NCBI GenBank assembly: GCA_024707145.1
Contig: JANQAI010000011.1
Location: forward strand, 310,001 to 374,000
Length of the DNA: 64,000 nt
Reading direction: 5' to 3'
Source of the DNA: Magnetospirillum sp.
Lineage (GTDB): Bacteria; Pseudomonadota; Alphaproteobacteria; Rhodospirillales; Magnetospirillaceae
The notes below the pieces were generated by a model. The model worked only from the letters and a program-made list of their open reading frames with translations, was not told where the DNA came from and made no database searches. Made by a program: the position numbers and the translations under genes. Positions 32,736 through 41,272 of the stretch are shown here, piece after piece; the stretch's first letter is position 1; every line of letters starts with the position of its first letter.

Positions 32736-33586
32736 CGGCCTTCCTCCCGCACCAGCACCAGCAGGTCCTGGTAATTGGCCGAGCGCCGGCCGCTCCAGTG
32801 GCCATAGGCCACCGGCGCGCCGAGGCGCAGGCCGTGGCGGGCGAACAGCGCCATCAGCCAGGCGTCGTCGAACGCCACCCCCATGCCCGGATTGGCCGGG
32901 TCGGCCTGGTATTCGGGGCCGGCGGCGCCAGGGTCGAAGGCCAGCCGGCGGTGCTCCTGGCGCAGGCCGGCGCGGGCGTCGTCGTTCATCAAGAACAGGC
33001 TGAGGAAGCAGCGCCCGCCGGGGCGCAGCAGACGGCCCATCTCGGCGGCATAGGCCTCGGTGGTGGCCTGGTCCAGATGGGTCAGCACCGAGGTCATCAC
33101 GACGAAGTCGAAGCGGCCGTCGGCGAAGGGCAGCGCCACCCGGTCGGCCGGCAGGTTGCCCACCGGATTGTAGACCGGGTTGCGGTAGTCCAGGTGGTGG
33201 AAGCGGAAATTGCCGTAGGCCGGGGTGATGGTCTGGGCGCACCAGGCGATGCCGTCCTTGACCACGTCGACACCGTCATAGCTGCCGGCGCCATAGCTCA
33301 GCCACTGGGTCAGCGGCAGGGCCATGCGGCCGATGCCGCAGCCGATCTCCAGCACCCGGTGGGTGGGGGCCAGGCCGCCCAGGCGGACGAAATGGCCCAG
33401 GAACTCGGCCCCGATGGCGCGAAAGTCGCCGTCGCCGACGAAGTGGCGCTCGGACGGCGGCACGGGGATGAAGCGGTTGGCGGCATAGACGCGGGCGACG
33501 GTGCCCACGTCGGGGGCGCGGGGACCCTTGACCAGCGAGATGGCGGCGGGGGCCTCGGGCCTGGCGGGGGCGGCGGCGTGGCTCAT
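32732..33586 (-). CDS. Class I SAM-dependent methyltransferase
   Basis: A 284-residue protein. The start MSHAAAPARPEAP at 33586 overlaps the preceding stop (ATGA); the longer upstream frame is not supported. The SAM site is RVLEIGCGIGRMALPLTQWL, followed by the acidic YDGVDVVKDGI, FRFHHLDYRN, FDFVVMTSVLTHL and LRPGGRCFLSLFLMND. This is a Methyltransf_11/25-like fold. It is embedded between two glycosyltransferase genes with overlapping starts and stops, so it most likely O-methylates a sugar of the same glycan (inference). Confidence 0.83.
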   Translation of the reverse strand: MSHAAAPARPEAPAAISLVKGPRAPDVGTVARVYAANRFIPVPPSERHFVGDGDFRAIGAEFLGHFVRLGGLAPTHRVLEIGCGIGRMALPLTQWLSYGAGSYDGVDVVKDGIAWCAQTITPAYGNFRFHHLDYRNPVYNPVGNLPADRVALPFADGRFDFVVMTSVLTHLDQATTEAYAAEMGRLLRPGGRCFLSLFLMNDDARAGLRQEHRRLAFDPGAAGPEYQADPANPGMGVAFDDAWLMALFARHGLRLGAPVAYGHWSGRRSANYQDLLVLVREEGR

Positions 33587-35806
33587 TCGGCGGCTCCGGC
33601 GAGGGGGGCGAAATCGTCGTTGGTTGCCGCACCGGCAGGACCGGCGGGGCACAGACTCTCCATCAATCCGTCCCAGCGGTCGGCATGGAGGCGGCGGTTG
33701 TAGGCGCAGGCGATGCCGCGCATGTAGCCGGCATGGCGCGAGATGGAACGGCGCTCCAGGTGGAACAACTCGGCCGCGGGCTGATAGCGGATGTCGTAGC
33801 CGGCGGCGCGCACCTTCAGGCAGAGGTCGGAATCCTCATAATCGCCGATGATGTAGTCCTGGCAGAAGCCGCCGACCTGATGGAACAGGGACGCGGGCAT
33901 CAGCACCGCCGCCCCGGTCACCGCCGGCACCGAGCGGGCATGGCAGGCGGGGGCGAAGTCGCGCGGCATGCCCTTGAAGTAATGCTGGTTCAGCCAGGCG
34001 CCCTTCAGGTCGCGCTGGAAGAACATGCCGGCGTGCTGCAAGGACTGGTCGTCGAACAGCAGCTTGGGACCGACGGCGCCGACGCGCGGGCCGGCCAGCT
34101 CGGCCAGCATGGGGGCGAGCCAGCCGGGACGGTCGGGGATGACGTCGGAATTGAGGAACAGCACGGCTGGCGCGCGCGCCGCCCGGCCACCGGTGTTGCA
34201 GGCGGACGAGAAGCCGTAATTGCCGCTTTGCACCAGCAGCGTCATGGGCAGGCCGTAGAGGGCATGCAGGCCCAGCAGCAGATGTTCGGCTTCCTCGCGC
34301 TGCTCGGGCGAATCGAGGACATAGATCAGCTCCACCTCGGCCATGGCGGGGTCCACGGCGAAGGCGGCGACCTGGAAGCGCAGGAAATCCAGAACGCGGT
34401 AGAGCGGCACCACGATGCTGGCGGCCGGGCGGGCAGGAAGGGTGCCGAAGCTCACCGCCTCGGGTTCGCGGCGGGTCGCCATATAGGCGGCGTGCAGATG
34501 CGAGGCGGCCGGGCCGATGCATTCGGCCAGCGCGCGATCCTTGGCGAAGGCGGGCGGCATGGCACCCAGCACGGCGTCGCGCGCCTGGGCCAGACCCAAC
34601 GGTGGCAATGCGGGCACGACCTCGATGGCGGCGCCCGAGCGCAGGTGCAGGCTCGAACCGGTGCTGGTGGCAGGCTGGAGCGTCCGTGCCGCCCGGCAGA
34701 TAGGCGATGAAGCCCGAGCGGTCGGCTGTTGTGGGCTGGCCGAACTGCTCGGCCACGTCGGGGCGGGGAAAGCGGAACAGCGGGACGTCCAGCGGCCGGC
34801 GCGCACCCAGCGGCGAGATGGCCTCCATGCGCGCCACCATGGCGTGGGGATCGTGCAGCCAGCCGGCCACGAACAGACCGCCGGCATGGCGGTGGACGGC
34901 CAGGTCCACGTCGGCGCCCAGCGGGCGGCCCTTGACGAAGACCGGCCGGCGCGGCAGTGGCGCCAGCACCTGCATGTCCTCCAGCATGGCCGCCGCCATG
35001 GGACGGTCGGACGCGGCCAGGCCGGCGGCCACGTATTCGCGCAAATGCGCCGGCACGTTGCCGCGTTCCAGCCACTCCAGCAGGCGCAGGCGGGGCGCCG
35101 CGCCGCGCACCACGCGGCAGGCCATGCCGCCGTCGCGGCCGATCAGCACCACGCGGGCGCCGTCGGCGGCGCCGTCCAGCATCAGGTGCATGGGGACCTG
35201 CCCGGCCTTGGCGCGGGCAGGGTGAAGCAACGGCACCGCGCGCTGCGGCCGCACCGACTGGCGGTCGATGACCAGCACGCGTGCCACCTCGCCGGCGGCG
35301 GCGGGCAGGGTTCCTTCGGCCAGCACCAGGCCGGGCACGGCCTCCATGGTGGGGATCAGGGCGGCCGGCTCGGGGAAGATTTCAGCCAGCAGCGCCAGGG
35401 CGACGGCGCTGAAGCGCTTCTCCTGCCGGCGGGCGAAGGCGGCGCGGCAGAACTCCAGCAGCGTGCTGACCAACTGGGCCTGGGCGGCCGGGGTCAGCCC
35501 GGCGGCCAGGGTGGCTGCGTCGAAATGGTGGATGGAGGGGGAGGCGAGGTCGGCGGTGCTCTCGGACAGCGTCAACGTGCCCCCGCGCAAGGCTGCCGGC
35601 CAGCGGAACGCCACCACGGTGCGGCTGCCGCCCCAGGTGGTGGGCAGCACCAGGCTGGCATGGGGGCGAGGCAGGATCTTGCCGTCCACACGCGGCGCGA
35701 TGGCGACCGCACGCGCCAAAACGGCATTGTCCCAGACGGCGAGCACGGCTTCGCCGACCAGGGCATGGAGGCTGGGGATAATGATGTCCAGTCGCGAATC
35801 CGGCAT
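33583..35806 (-). CDS. Large GT2 glycosyltransferase with N-terminal beta-domains (single frameshift)
   Basis: About 740 residues. The N-terminal half is mixed alpha/beta, with the echo GLFVAGWLHDPHAMVARM at about residue 310. The C-terminal GT2 domain has ASIVVPLYRVLDFLRFQVAAF, QSGNYGFSSACNTG, FLNSDVIPDRPGWL (metal-binding DXD-like) and IIGDYEDSDLCLKVRAAGY (ED base), ending in a short Ala-rich tail. All catalytic motifs are present. The frame breaks at GAGCCTG on the minus strand (34648-34654); GAGCTG restores HRFELHLRSGAAIEVV. The RTX gene lies 77 bases upstream on the same strand, and the methyltransferase overlaps downstream. Confidence 0.82.
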
Positions 35807-35883
35807 GCGGAACGGCCTCGTTGGTGGCTGCGGAAATGGGGAGGCGCCGGCCCATGCGCGAGCCGGCGCCTCCTGCTCCCGCC

Positions 35884-36789
35884 TTAGTGGATGACGAAGA
35901 ACGAGTCCGGATGGTGGTGGATGTCCTCGGCCGACACGCCCACCAGGGTGATGGTGTTGCCATGGCCCAGGTCGACGACCGCGTTGCCGTGCATGTCGGT
36001 GGTGACATGGTCGGCGACGTCCGACGCCTTCTCGATGGCCAGGCCGTTGATGTTCTTCGAGATCTGAAGAACGTCCTGGCCCTTCTGGAAGTCCATGACG
36101 ACGTCCTGGCCGCTGCCGCTGGTGAAGGTGAAGATGTCGCTGCCGTGGCCGCCGGTCATGACGTCGTCGCCATGGCCGCCGGTGATCACGTCGTTGCCGT
36201 TGCCGCCGCGCAGCACGTCGTTGCCGTCGCCGCCGTCGATCACGTCATTGCCGTTGCCGCCGTCGATCACGTCGGTGCCCTGGTGGCCGGACAGCACGTC
36301 GTTGCCGTTGCCGCCGAAGATGACGTCCTGGCCGTCACCACCGGAGATGATGTCGTTGCCGTTGTCGCCGTTCAGCACATCGTCGCCAAGGCCGCCGGTG
36401 ATCTGGTCGTCGCCGCTGCCGCCAGAGACGATGTCATCGCCGGCGCCGCCGCGCAGCAGATCACTGCCGGAGCCGCCGAAGAGGAAATCGTCGCCGTCAT
36501 TGCCGTTCAGGATGTCGTGGCCAGAACCGCCGAACAGAATGTCATTGCCCAGGCCGCCCGATCCTTCGTCGTGGCCCGAGCCGCCTCTGATGAAGTCGTC
36601 GCCGGTGCCGCCAAAGAAATGATCATCGCCGCGGCCGCCGAACAGCTGATCTTTACCATCGCCGCCAAAAAGATAATCGCCGCCGCCACCGCCGAAGATA
36701 TGATCATCACCGGCATGACCGTAGATCCACTCGGCCTTGTTGGTGCCGATCATATCGTCGCCGTAGGCGCCCCCATGCAACGTAGCCAT
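35884..36789 (-). CDS. RTX calcium-binding secreted protein (24 nonapeptide repeats)
   Basis: A 301-residue acidic protein without a Sec signal. Residues 6-221 are 24 uninterrupted nonapeptides of the form GGxGxDxhx (GGRGDDHFF, GGAGDDIVS, GGNGNDVLS), which fold into a parallel beta-roll binding Ca2+. Residues 222-301 are the type I secretion signal region (SGQDVVMDFQKGQDVLQIS ... GNTITLVGV ... PDSFFVIH), with a C-terminal hydrophobic end as in RTX proteins. No enzyme domain is present. AGGAGG lies 10 bases before the ATG. The PrtD/HlyD exporter eight kilobases downstream on the same strand is its likely route out. A surface-layer or matrix role is an inference. Confidence 0.9.
   Translation of the reverse strand: MATLHGGAYGDDMIGTNKAEWIYGHAGDDHIFGGGGGDYLFGGDGKDQLFGGRGDDHFFGGTGDDFIRGGSGHDEGSGGLGNDILFGGSGHDILNGNDGDDFLFGGSGSDLLRGGAGDDIVSGGSGDDQITGGLGDDVLNGDNGNDIISGGDGQDVIFGGNGNDVLSGHQGTDVIDGGNGNDVIDGGDGNDVLRGGNGNDVITGGHGDDVMTGGHGSDIFTFTSGSGQDVVMDFQKGQDVLQISKNINGLAIEKASDVADHVTTDMHGNAVVDLGHGNTITLVGVSAEDIHHHPDSFFVIH
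36127..36774 (-). repeat. 27-bp tandem repeat array encoding the RTX nonapeptides
   Basis: Twenty-four imperfect 27-base units in tandem (minus strand GGNGGNNNNGGNNACGANNT-like) encode the beta-roll. The 3' half units (near 36170-36370) are almost identical to each other and the 5' units are more diverged, which suggests recent expansion at the 3' end. Confidence 0.75.
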
Positions 36790-37056
36790 ATTCTAGGCCC
36801 TCCTGCTGTGTTGTCCGGGGTATTACTACTTAATTGATGGGGGCCGAAGTGGTGGCAAAACTGTGGCACCCATGGCTAAAGTCTGCCCCCGGGGAGCAGG
36901 ACGTCAGGCTAGCGGGGAGAGTATTGCCGGAGTGTCAATTAGCGCTTGAGCGTATGCCGCTCATCCGAAAGTGTGACCGCAGCGACCGGTTCTCTAAGAT
37001 CGCAGCGCGTAGTTTGCGCTGATCACGTCCGCACTGCGGAATTCCTCACGAATGTT
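36790..37056 (-). promoter_or_regulatory. Leader/promoter region of the RTX-glycan block
   Basis: This 267-base gap separates the end of hupV from the RTX start on the same strand. It is AT-richer than the coding flanks. A minus-strand TTGACA (36933-36938) matches a -35 hexamer, but I see no good -10 at 16-18 bases. No strong terminator for hupV is visible. Confidence 0.3.
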
Positions 37057-38475
37057 TCAATGCACCGTGCACGCCATGCAGGGATCGAAGCTGCGCACCA
37101 CGTGCTGGACGGCCACCGGGGTGGTCTCGCCGGGCTGCACCGGGGTGCCGGCCAGGGCCTGTTCCAGCGGGCCGGGGGTGCCGGCGCCGTCGCGGGGCGA
37201 GAAGTTCCAGGTGGTGGGGGCGATGATCTGATAGGAGGCGATGGTGCTGCCCTCCACCTGCAGCCAGTGGCCCAGGGCGCCGCGGGCCGCCTCCACCAAG
37301 CCGATGCCGCTGCCCTGGGCGGGCAGGGGGCTGGCGGCGCAGAAGGGTTCGCCGGGACGCAGGTCCCGTGCCCAGCCCTCCATGGCCAGGACCAGGCGGG
37401 CCAGTTCCACCAGCCGCATGACCACGCGGTCCTTGACCGTGCCGCCCGATGCCGCCACCAGGTCGTGGGCCAGCGGGTCGGCGGCCACCATCTGGCGGGC
37501 CAGGGCGCCCACCTCGACTACCCGGCCGCCCAGGCGTGGCGCCTTGCACCAGGAATAGGCGCCAGCCTTGTCGGCATCCGGCCTCAGCGGCGCCTCCATC
37601 CAGGCATGGGCCAGGTCCTCGGCCACTTGGGCCGGGTCGAACGGGCGAAGGTCGCCGTCCATCATCACCCCGGCCGGCCACAGGCCGAAGCTGCCATGGG
37701 ACAGGAAGGCTCCGGGCCCTCGGCCCAGCCGCTCCAGTTCCAGGTCGCGGGCGATGTGCAGGAACAGGCGGAAATCGCCCCGGTCCATGGGCGCGGCATC
37801 GGCCCAGGCATCCAGCGCCGCCACGGACTCCAGCGTCGCCACCGCTTCCAGGCGGTCGGCGAACACCACGCTTTCCAGCGCTTCGCGGAATTCGGCCAGG
37901 ATGGAGATCAGGCGCATGCGCTCGCCGGGATCGACGCTCTTGGTGGTGCCGCCGGGCTGCAAGGCCAGGGAATGGGGCCATTTGCCCGCCAGCAGGCCCA
38001 TCAGGTGGAGGAAGCGGGCGCGCGCCGGCATCAGCGCCCGCTGCGCCTCGCCCTGGGTGGCGGCAAAGCGCCGCCGCGCCGCCTCGAACCACGGCCGGCC
38101 GGCATAGGTGGGGCGGGCGAAATCGGGCATGAAGAACAGCATGAAATGGGTCAGATGGTCGGCGGCGTTCTCGGCCGCCAGCACCAGATCGGCGGCCAGC
38201 CGGCCGTTGGCCGGTACTTCCACCCCCGCCACCTGGGCTAGGGCGCGGGCCGCGGCGGCCGATTGCGACACCGAGCAGATGCCGCAGATGCGCGGCGCGA
38301 TCACCAGGGCATCCTCGGGCGGGCGTCCAGCCAGGATGGTCTCGAAACCGCGATACAGCGGCGCGGTGACACGGGCGTCGCGCACCACCCCGTCGGCCAT
38401 GTCCAGAGTAACTTCCAGGTCGCCCTCGACACGGTTGAAGGGGCCGACGACAAGGCGGGAGGTCTGCTTGCTCAC
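37057..38475 (-). CDS. hupV: Regulatory H2-sensing [NiFe] hydrogenase large subunit HupV/HoxC
   Basis: A 472-residue large subunit starting at GTG that overlaps the hupU stop (GTGA). The N-terminal motif RICGICSVSQS and C-terminal motif FDPCMACTVH supply the four cysteine ligands of the NiFe site. The protein ends at that His, with no C-terminal propeptide for endoprotease cleavage; this is the hallmark of cytoplasmic sensor hydrogenases (group 2b). It binds H2 at low turnover and signals to a kinase (HupT/HoxJ). No hupT or hupR is visible in the window. It matches the sigma-54-driven hyb operon at 1-2510. Confidence 0.9.
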   Translation of the reverse strand: MSKQTSRLVVGPFNRVEGDLEVTLDMADGVVRDARVTAPLYRGFETILAGRPPEDALVIAPRICGICSVSQSAAAARALAQVAGVEVPANGRLAADLVLAAENAADHLTHFMLFFMPDFARPTYAGRPWFEAARRRFAATQGEAQRALMPARARFLHLMGLLAGKWPHSLALQPGGTTKSVDPGERMRLISILAEFREALESVVFADRLEAVATLESVAALDAWADAAPMDRGDFRLFLHIARDLELERLGRGPGAFLSHGSFGLWPAGVMMDGDLRPFDPAQVAEDLAHAWMEAPLRPDADKAGAYSWCKAPRLGGRVVEVGALARQMVAADPLAHDLVAASGGTVKDRVVMRLVELARLVLAMEGWARDLRPGEPFCAASPLPAQGSGIGLVEAARGALGHWLQVEGSTIASYQIIAPTTWNFSPRDGAGTPGPLEQALAGTPVQPGETTPVAVQHVVRSFDPCMACTVH

Positions 38476-39478
38476 GGCATTTTCGGGGGTCTGCGGGCGG
38501 GGGGAACCACCACATGGTCGGCATGGGCGTTGGTGCGCACCCGCTGGGGCGTGGCGGATTTGGACAGGGCGGCCAAGGCCACGAACCACGCCTTGGGCAT
38601 GTCCACCGGCAGGCCGACCGGAATGCCGGCCACCTTGGCGGTTTCCTGGAACGGCGCGCCGGGATCCTGGAAGCCAGGCGAAGTACAGTTGATGCAGGTG
38701 AAGCCGCCGTCGGTGCACGAGCCGGTGCCGTTCCAGCGGCGGATGTTGCAGTCGCCCGGCGCCTGGGTCGCCTTGCAGCCCAGGTTCTCCATCAGGCAGC
38801 CGCGATGCGAGGGGCGGGCGGCGCTGGCCTTGAATTCGTAGAACTCGTTGCGGCCGCAGCCGTGATGGGCCAGGTGGTCGGCAAAGGCGCGGGGCCGCCC
38901 CAGAGAATCCAGCCGGCCGGCATCGAAGCCGCCCATGGCCAGGTCGGCCAGCGTCTCGATCACCCAGCCGGGATGGGGGCGCAGCCGGCCACGTTGATCA
39001 CCGGCAGGCCGGCACCGGAACGGAATTCCGTCCCCAGCAGGCCGCCGGAATCGGCGCCCGCATAGACCAGGCCGACCGCGTCGGTGGGGTTGGAGGTGGC
39101 GGTGGGCACGCCGCCGAAGGCCGCGCACGAGCCGATGGCGAGCACGGCGCGCGCATGCGCGGCGATGGCGGCCACCCATTGGGCCAGCGGCTTGCCGGTG
39201 CCCGACAGCAGCTGGAAGCGGCCGGTGCCGTTGGGCCCCGTCAGGATGGCACCTTCGACGCACAGGGCGTCCACGCGGATGCGGCCGTCGGCGGCGCCTT
39301 CCAGGATGGCCAGCGCATCGGCGCCCGATTCCTCGGACAGCGAGGGGTGCCAGAGCAGGCGGATGTTGAACCGTTCCAGCGCGCGCACCAACCCCACGTC
39401 GTCCGCCGCCAGCGTCGACATGGTGCAGCCGCCACAGCTTCCCGCCTGCAGCCAGAGGAGGTTGAAGGGCTCGCTCAT
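38472..39478 (-). CDS. hupU: Regulatory H2-sensing hydrogenase small subunit HupU/HoxB (single frameshift)
   Basis: About 335 residues. It starts MSEPFNLLWLQAGSCGGCTMS, directly at the proximal cluster motif and without a Tat signal, which marks it as cytoplasmic. LAIGSCAAFGGVPTATSNPTDA and VINVAGCAP follow. The frame breaks at five G (plus strand 38975-38979); adding one base gives AGCAPHPGWVIETLADL and continues through CGRNEFYE, CLMENLGCKATQAPGDCN and CTDGGFTCINCTSPGF, the medial and distal cluster cysteines. It partners HupV. There is no membrane anchor at the C-terminus, unlike HybO. Confidence 0.88.
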
Positions 39479-39565
39479 GGGTCAGAGATTAGGCCGGGCG
39501 CGGGCCGCGGCGCAACAGCGCTAGTGCTTTCGTTGGGGATGCGTCATCGTCCGAACATGCGCATT

Positions 39566-39583
39566 GTTACAGTTTAATGACAA
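39566..39583 (-). promoter_or_regulatory. Candidate Pho box between hupU and the Na/Pi cotransporter
   Basis: The minus strand reads TTGTCATTAAACTGTAAC. Compared with the PhoB consensus CTGTCAT-(A/T)4-CTGTCAY it matches 6 of 7, the A/T spacer, and 6 of 7. It is 27-44 bases upstream of the Na/Pi gene, whose product suits phosphate control, but in inverted orientation; it points toward hupU (88 bases away). Confidence 0.4.
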
Positions 39584-39609
39584 TCCCGAGCCAGGGAGGA
39601 CGCCCGGCC

Positions 39610-41264
39610 ATGAACGAGGTGGTCGTCATCATCAATATCCTGGGGGCGGTGGCCGTGCTGTTGTGGGGCCTCGCCATGGTCAATACCGGGGTGACCCGCG
39701 CTTTCGGCGGCGAATTGCGGCGATGGCTCAATGCCGGCGGCTCGCGATTGAGCGCCGCCGGGGCGGGGTTGGCGGTGACGGTGGCCTTGCAGAGCAGTAC
39801 CGCCACCTGCCTGATGGCGGCCTCGTTCGTGGGGCGCGGCCTGCTGGAGGCGGCGCCGGCCCAGGCGGCCATGCTGGGCGCCAATCTGGGCACCGCCCTG
39901 GTGGCCAAGGCGCTGACCTTCGACGTCGGGCCGCTGGCGGCGGCTCTGCTGCTGGCTTCATTGGTGCTGCATCGCTCGGGGGCCAAGGCCAGGGGGCGCG
40001 CCATTGCCCGCATTCTGTTCGGCGCCGGCCTGCTGCTGCTGTCCATCCGTCTGCTGGAGGTCGCCACCGGCCCGGTGCGCGAGGCGCCGCAGCTCGCTGC
40101 GCGTGCTGGCCGATCTGGATGGTATCTGGCTGGTCGGGCTGGTACTGGCGGCCGCCCTGACCATGCTGTTCCATTCCAGCGTCGCCACCATCCTGCTGAT
40201 CCTGCCGCTGGCCGCCGGCGGCAGCTTCAGCCTGAGCTTCGGGCTGGCTCTGGTGCTGGGTGCCAATCTGGGTAGCGCGTTGCCGCCCATCCTGGAATCC
40301 GGCCGGGGCAATCCGGTGGAGCGGCGGGTGCCGGTGGGCAACGCCATCGTCCGCGCCGTCGGGTGCGTGGCGGCGGTAGCCACCCTGGAACCGTTGGCGG
40401 CCGAGTCTGCATTGGCTGGGGGGCAACCCGGCCAGCCAACTGGTGAATTTCCACGTGCTGCTCAATCTGACCGCCGCTTTGGTCTTCCTGCCGCTGCTGG
40501 GGCCGCTGTCGGCGCTGCTGGCCCGCCTGCTGCCCGAGGCGCCGGCCGCCGAGGATCATCGCCGGCCCCGCCATCTGGACGAGGCGGCGCTGGGCACGCC
40601 CAATGTGGCCCTGGCCTGCGCCGCCCGCGAGACGCTGCGCATCGCCGATCAGGTGGAGGCCATGCTGGGCCGCGCCCAGGCACTGCTGACCGCCGACGAT
40701 GCCGATGCCGCCAAGGACCTGGGCAACATGGACGACGTGGTGGACTCGCTGCATTCGGCGGTGAAGCTCTATCTCGCCCGCCTGCCGGCCGAGGACATGG
40801 ACCCGGCCGACAGCGCGCGGGCGGCCGAGATCATGACCTTCGTGATCAATCTGGAACACATGGGCGACATCATCGACCGCAACCTGCGCGACCTGGGCAA
40901 GAAGCGGCTGGCGCGCCAGCTGATATTCTCGGCCGAGGGACGGGCCGATATCGCCGCCATGTTCACCCAGACCCGCGAGAACCTGAAGGCGGCGGTGGCG
41001 GTATTCCTGGCCGGCGACGCCCGTCTGGCCCGGCGGCTGGTATCGGAGAAAGCGGAAATCCGCCATCTGGAGCGCCGTGCGACGGAATCCCATTTCGCCC
41101 GCATCCGCTCGGGCCGGCGCGAGAGCATCGAGACCAGCGCGCTTCACCTGGACGTGCTGCGCGATCTCAAGCGCATCAACGCCCATATCGCCGCCGTGGC
41201 CTATCCCATCCTGGAGCAGGGCGGCGAGTTGGAGGAGACGCGGCTGAAGGAGGCGCGGGGATAA
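39610..41264 (+). CDS. Na+/phosphate cotransporter family protein with PhoU-like tail (two frameshifts)
   Basis: About 550 residues. The start MNEVVVIINILGAVAVLLWGLAMV follows GGGAGGA. The membrane domain has the family's duplicated motif: ALQSSTATCLMAASFVGRG and LFHSSVATILLILPLAAGG, plus LGANLGTAL and LGANLGSALPP. From about residue 330 there is a soluble PhoU-like helical domain (DQVEAMLGRAQALL, FVINLEHMGDIIDRNL, LHLDVLRDLKRINAHI). The frame breaks twice, each with one extra base: CAGCTCGCTG (40090-40099, for CAGCTGCTG) and GAGTCTG (40403-40409, for GAGCTG). Both repairs give smooth family sequence (EAPQLLRVLADLDG and AELHWLGGNPASQL). It imports phosphate with sodium. Confidence 0.83.
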
Positions 41265-41272
41265 CCGCGCTG

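Noticed and set aside
36127..36774. CRISPR or minisatellite array
   Set aside because: The 27-bp periodicity is fully explained by in-frame RTX nonapeptides; there are no conserved repeats separated by unique spacers.
19201..36789. Genomic island or prophage
   Set aside because: No integrase, transposase, tRNA or direct-repeat boundary was seen, and the base composition matches the flanks.
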